Below are positions 60,121 to 64,000 of a DNA stretch of 64,000 bases, in pieces (position 1 is the stretch's first letter; every line of letters starts with the position of its first letter). The stretch is from Gentiana macrophylla (Eukaryota > Streptophyta > Magnoliopsida > Gentianales > Gentianaceae). The position numbers and the translations under genes were made by a program. Under the pieces are notes generated by a model, which saw only the letters and a program-made list of their open reading frames with translations, had not been told where the DNA came from and ran no database searches. The stretch covers positions 1 to 64,000 of the forward strand of contig JAOBSW010001195.1 in assembly GCA_026214975.1 (NCBI GenBank), read 5' to 3'.

Positions 60121-60380
60121 GGGATTTTGCCCAGTATGCTACTGCTTCTGTGGTATATTTGTGAATATACCACCCAAGGCAAAAACAAACGATTTTGGTT
60201 TGCGATTTTCTCCCATTTTTTTTCATGAATTTGCACGATCTTAAGGTCCTCAAATCCCAATTAGGGTTTAGTTTGGTTCCAAAAACACCTAAAACGCGAA
60301 AATGTGAGTGGTATATTGACAATGGGAGTGGTATGCCTGAAATTGGGCTTGTCAAGAGTGGTATATTGACAAAGCTCCCG
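60121..60380. mobile_element. 260-bp Mutator-type MITE inside copia gag
   Basis: Flanked by the 9-bp direct repeat CTTGGCCAG. Removing it and one copy of the repeat rejoins the gag segments on either side. The ends show imperfect inverted similarity (GGGATTTTGCCCAGTATGC versus GGGAGCTTTGTCAATATACC). The interior has several GTGGTATATT words in both orientations. No coding potential of its own. Confidence 0.78.
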
Positions 60381-60389
60381 CTTGGCCAG
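60381..60389 (+). repeat. 9-bp target-site duplication of the MITE, right copy
   Basis: CTTGGCCAG, identical to 60,112-60,120. Confidence 0.85.
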
Positions 60390-60678
60390 TGCGGTGGTGG
60401 TGCCATCAATGAACCCGAAAAGAACATATCCTTCAAGAAGAGATTGAATGTCGAGTTTCCAGAGTGTGTAGTTAGAGGAGGAGAGTTTGAGAGTAGCTTG
60501 CGTGGAAGGATTAAAGGCAACGATGGAGGAGGGGTGATGGCTGCTAGAGTTGGATGGTCAGCCATGGAATTAACGCTGTAAGGGAGAAAGAAAAGAGGAA
60601 CGTTGAATGAAAAAGAAAAAAAACGAAGAAAGGCTACACAGAAGAGTATTAGGGTTCCTAAAAAAAAAAGAGTATTAG

Positions 60679-60691
60679 GGCTCTGCTATCA
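60679..60691 (-). other. Primer binding site of the intronic copia element
   Basis: On the minus strand TGATAGCAGAGCC, a slightly altered form of TGGTATCAGAGCC, lies at the LTR inner boundary. Confidence 0.65.
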
Positions 60692-60758
60692 TAATAGATT
60701 GAGAAAAATAAAATTTTATTCATACTTGTAATTGATTGATTTGTACATTATTTATAGA
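60692..60758 (-). repeat. 5' LTR of the intronic copia element, part 1
   Basis: TAATAGATTGAG to TTATAGA matches the left LTR at about 56,073-56,139. The LTR resumes at 63,646 with TACAACAGAG after the Helitron. Confidence 0.85.
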
Positions 60759-60770
60759 CTAGCATTTTAC

Positions 60771-60785
60771 CCGTGCTATGCACGG
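60771..60785 (-). terminator. Helitron 3' terminal hairpin
   Basis: A 6-bp GC-rich stem with 3-nt loop, eight bases from the CTAG end. In Helitrons this is the rolling-circle transposition terminator, not a transcription terminator. Confidence 0.8.
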
Positions 60786-62001
60786 AGATAACTGAATGTA
60801 AAATAAAATAGTGAATCATCTATACTTATGAAATTTTAAATAAATAATCTTCCAAAAAAACATTAAATAAATTCAGTGTATGATCATACGATGAAATAAA
60901 ATTAAAGTAAATACTCGTGCAACATTTCAATTATTAAAGGATGACAGAGAAAATAGAATGTTTGTCTTATATATAGATAATGAGTTTGATAATGTACAAC
61001 CACCGGACCAACAAAATTTAAGCAAGACCTGAAAATGAACGTTGACGAATTTCACTGCTTTTGTATCAACAAAAACTTAATTAGTTAAAACAAAACATGT
61101 GTATGAATGGAACTTCTTATATCTAGGGTCATTGTTTTCGTGATGACGTTTGAAAGCACGACCACATGCTTCTTCCCAATCCATTTTCAACACAATAGTA
61201 GATAGCGGTGTCTCTGAATAATCTCATGATGTTGGAGCTTGTATAATAAACGTGTATGATTATCAATACATGTTTGTATGTATTGGTTAAAATGTCGACG
61301 CCCATCCTCCTGTGATTTATTAACATCCAGACAATAATAAGAGAAATGATGTTTTATGTATACACCTAAAGGTAATCCATTTTATTTCAACCCATTTCTG
61401 TTGTAGAAGCTTTCTCTAAACCAAACCACTTGCCTTGTCTGCAATTGTCTTATGCTAAGAGTTTCAAACAACCCTTCATCATATCAAAAATACAAATATA
61501 TAAGATTTCACTAACATATACGTACACGTAAGGATAAGTTTATAGAAATCTATTGAAGAAATCCAGATGATTCGATGAAGAAAACAAAACCATCAGTAAG
61601 CACATTAACACAATAGCCGAAAATCTAACACCAAAAGACTGAATTATTTTCATTCAAGTACTGAATTCAAAAGCTATAAACCTTGTTCATGTTCTTTTTA
61701 TGATTGCAAACTTTATATCCCTAACAAATTACTTAAAGCATGCAAAAGGATCATACATATGCATACCTTTACAACGTGTTACCAAACAATGCCATCATTC
61801 ATGGTAGCCATATGATTCCAATTTTGATCCCACGACTTTAAACAAAAAAATAATAATAAGGAAAAAAAAGGTTTGACCCAGCTATCTTTACTTGCGGAAC
61901 ATAAATCAACATTTGGGCATCCTTTTTTGATCTAGATGTAGGAAGGCATCCTACTTTATAAAACATTATTTAATGTTTGGAAAACAAAAATCTGCAAAAT
62001 T

Positions 62002-62157
62002 AAACTTTGAAAAAACAGTAAGCAAAATAATTACAATGGATCTGCTAGTGAATAAACTTTGGAAAAACAGTAAGAAGAATAATCACAATGGTTCTGCTAC
62101 TACTTAAACATTGAAAAAATAGTATGAAAAATAATCACAATGGATCTGTTAGTGCGA
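62002..62157 (+). repeat. Minisatellite, three 52-bp units, inside the Helitron
   Basis: Units begin AAACTTTGAAAAAACAG (62,002), AAACTTTGGAAAAACAG (62,054) and AAACATTGAAAAAATAG (62,106), each followed by an AATAATNACAATGGNTCTG core. Small tandem repeats are common inside non-autonomous Helitrons. Confidence 0.85.
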
Positions 62158-63645
62158 CTATTGTCAGTAATATCAATATGGCAACGGTAAAGTAATAAGG
62201 CCATCATTTTTTACCTTCCTAATTTCTATTGCTAATCCGCCGTAAGGATATATACACGATGTAACTCCGAGGTGTCCAATCTTGCTTCATTCTCACCTAC
62301 CTGCAACACTTGCCAAACATTCTCAAAACCTACAAAATCACATACAACAAACATGTTAATTAGCTTAATTAGTGAGTCATCAAATTTGTGAATTTTTGAA
62401 AGAGATAAGAAACTTAATGATTTATAAACAATTACATGTACAGTTTGTCGGTTAATAACAAAGCAAATATGAATCCTCCCAATTGAGTAGCATAGGAACC
62501 ATATGGAAAACTTATTTAAAGGGCTCAGTCTATGTAAATATTACCAATGGACATCAATTTATTGTTCACCCCTTTTGCTTGCATCTTTTCACTCATTCAC
62601 CCTCCTAGAACTAATAAGAAAAAATGAGTGCCATTAGTTCACTGATATAATTTTGTATATTGATCTAATGATTGTTCCACATGTCTGTGGAACTGAAATG
62701 GATTATTGAAGATCATGAGACAAAAACTGATTGGAAAACAATAATCACGTATTATTTGATCATAACCCCAATTAAACGCAGAACATACAATTCATTAACA
62801 TCAAACGTAAATCAAAAAAAATCTCAGATCATACTTGAATTGGAATCGGAAAGAATCTCATTAATAAGGATGATTCTAAAATGTATTTTCTGGTCTTGTC
62901 TCCTTCTCCGTTGCACTATTCTCAGTTGGCTTCGATACCATTATAAAACCTTTCAAGAAAATGAAACAGATATGAAAATGGGGACTGCATCAGAATTTGG
63001 AAATCGATGCTTCTACAAAATGGGTATCATTCTCTAACATCATATACCCGAATCCCAAAGAATTTCATATCATAGCAGGAATGAATCTCTCCCGTCGGGT
63101 TTTTCCGTTGATCTGTTTGCTTGCACCATTATAAGATTGTCTACCTTGTGAAACATATGCGAAAATAGGAATCATATTAGAATTAGGGGATGACTCGTAT
63201 AGTATCTAATAAACAATTTGAGGAGTTAGTGGAATGAGTTTGTTAGGATTTGGAACAAAACACATTGTTTGTTACGAATTTGTAATTGGCCAATCTGTTT
63301 TTTTGAGCCTTTTCGGAAGATACGGTGATAATGATAATGATCGCGTCTTTGCTAAAAAAAATTAAAAAATAAACAAAATAATATCATGGAAAAAAAGATT
63401 TGCGGGTGATTTTATCAGGGAAAAAAAAGGATTGAGATCAAATTTGCATCTTTTGTTCCTGAGTATCAGATCAAATTTGTTATCGGGAGTTTGTTGGAGT
63501 GATCCCCATGTTTGTTACGGTGAGGTTTATTATTATTTTTTTTTGTAGAGGGTATAAACCGGATCAATTTACGGGTTTGGGTTAAAATCTGGGTAATTTG
63601 GTTAAATGTTGCATTCAAATATATATAGATATATATATATATAGA

Positions 63646-63722
63646 TACAACAGAGTATTCTAGAACCTATCTACAAGTATTCAAAATATTTATGGTTACA
63701 AGAATAATTACAGATAAATATT
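63646..63722 (-). repeat. 5' LTR of the intronic copia element, part 2, incomplete
   Basis: TACAACAGAGTATTC to CAGATAAATATTT matches about 56,140-56,217. The last 36 bp of the LTR (about 56,218-56,253) are absent here. They were deleted or lie beyond another insertion. Confidence 0.82.
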
Positions 63723-64000
63723 TGGGGGAAGGGGCCACAAGGACAAAAAAATTAATAATTGAGTCTGGAAGGACAAAAGTAACATTTTCATGATTATAAA
63801 GGACAAAAATCATAATTGTTACTTTAAAATTGTTACTTCACGTGTTAATGTTACTTTGTGTTTCACAATTGTTACTTCATATTTACTCTATTCCACATTT
63901 GTTACTTCATAATTGTTACTTTTGTCCTTATTAAATTACAGTTTCCTTCTATCTCGATTTTTTGATAATTTTGTCCTTCTGGACAAAAATCTATAAATAT
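63723..64000. repeat. Unidentified AT-rich repeat entering from the right window edge
   Basis: Begins abruptly with GGGGGAAGGGGCC inside the LTR. It contains GGACAAAA words in both orientations and about six copies of a TTGTTACTT-like word (63,815-63,925). It looks like an inserted repeat whose other end is outside the window. No gene. Confidence 0.45.

Larger units (their letters stand above)
59258..60565 (-). pseudogene. Copia gag, intronic element, interrupted by a MITE
   Basis: ATG at 60,565 (MADHPTLAAI) starts the frame. The usual LLEGYVLFGFIDG-type segment follows at about 60,450-60,400, then the MITE at 60,121-60,380. Beyond it come a DYQTWKR-like piece, AQEAWASLYDMFVKPSQGQIKQLKQSIKAL and SVYDYLYAVKAKSNELALL (59,973-59,773, open). 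A complete CCHC zinc knuckle is visible near 59,410-59,360 as C-Q-L-C-S-T-Q-G-H-S-A-K-F-C. Confidence 0.83.
60759..63645 (-). mobile_element. Non-autonomous Helitron, 2,887 bp, inserted in the copia LTR
   Basis: Inserted exactly between an A (60,758) and a T (63,646) of the LTR with no duplication, as Helitrons do; the uninterrupted LTR at about 56,136-56,142 shows the empty site. On the minus strand it starts TCTATATATA and ends CTAG, preceded by eight bases and a hairpin with stem CCGTGC/GCACGG and a 3-nt loop (60,771-60,785). No Rep/helicase motif was seen, so it is non-autonomous. Short frames inside (for example 61,326-61,129 minus and 62,672-63,037 plus) have no similarity I recognise. 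Captured gene fragments cannot be excluded. Confidence 0.83.
56073..63722 (-). mobile_element. Ale/Retrofit-like Ty1/copia retrotransposon in the intron, antisense, with nested insertions
   Basis: Reading leftward from 60,691: primer site, gag, protease, integrase, RT, RNase H, purine tract and 3' LTR, the copia order on the minus strand. LTRs are short (181 bp for the left one). The 5' LTR is split by a Helitron at 60,759-63,645 and stops at 63,722, where other sequence begins. A 260-bp MITE interrupts gag. Stops and frameshifts occur in gag, RT and integrase. Assignment to the Ale-type group rests on the short LTRs and the gag pattern. No TSD is visible because the right end is incomplete. 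Confidence 0.85.

Noticed and set aside
60771..60785. The GC-rich hairpin as a transcription terminator
   Set aside because: Its distance from CTAG and the A/T insertion site identify it as the Helitron 3' end.
62672..63037. 121-codon plus-strand frame as the missing kinase exon
   Set aside because: It contains none of the kinase C-lobe motifs expected after GTIGYLAP and lies inside the Helitron.

Overview
This window is nuclear DNA from a flowering plant, probably a eudicot. It has plant Ty3/gypsy and Ty1/copia retrotransposons, a Helitron, MITE-like elements, a large AT-rich satellite, and one host gene: exon 1 of an FLS2-type leucine-rich-repeat receptor kinase. I saw no bacterial-type genes, rRNA or tRNA.

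Layout. (1) 1-17,126: a decayed Athila-like Ty3/gypsy element on the minus strand, split by a structurally complete Sirevirus-type copia element on the plus strand (3,058-13,957, TSD ATTTC). RNase H, reverse transcriptase, protease and a gag remnant lie right of the copia element (13,963-17,126). Integrase and an ORF3-like remnant lie left of it (1-3,052). (2) 17,127-42,660: an uninterrupted head-to-tail satellite of about 150 monomers of about 170 bp, one EcoRI-type GAATTC per typical monomer, each monomer built of five related 29-40 bp subunits. Its left edge is at the gypsy gag remnant. Its right edge adjoins a minus-strand TATA-containing promoter-like sequence that points into the array and on toward the gypsy genes. 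(3) 42,999-52,463: two tandem copies of the receptor-kinase upstream region. The distal copy is split by a 7 kb LTR element without coding domains (43,063-50,056). (4) 52,560-55,704: exon 1 of the FLS2-like gene, uninterrupted, encoding signal peptide, about 28 LRRs, transmembrane segment and the kinase up to the activation segment. (5) 55,705-64,000: its intron as far as visible, loaded with an antisense Ale-like copia element (from 56,073). A 260-bp Mutator-type MITE sits in that element's gag, and a 2,887-bp Helitron sits in its 5' LTR. Another unidentified AT-rich repeat begins at 63,723. Exon 2 was not found.

How it fits together. The retroelement proteins are broken by stops and frameshifts. 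Two of the three proteases have an Asp-to-Asn change at the catalytic residue. The only gene likely to be functional is the flagellin-receptor-type kinase, if its exon 2 exists beyond the window and the long TE-filled intron is spliced. The least explained structure is the 25.5-kb satellite and its position between a promoter-like sequence and a gypsy gag/pol. Part of the fine-scale variation (CTGA/CAGA versus CGA/GCGA swaps) may be sequencing or assembly error, so frameshift counts should be read with caution.
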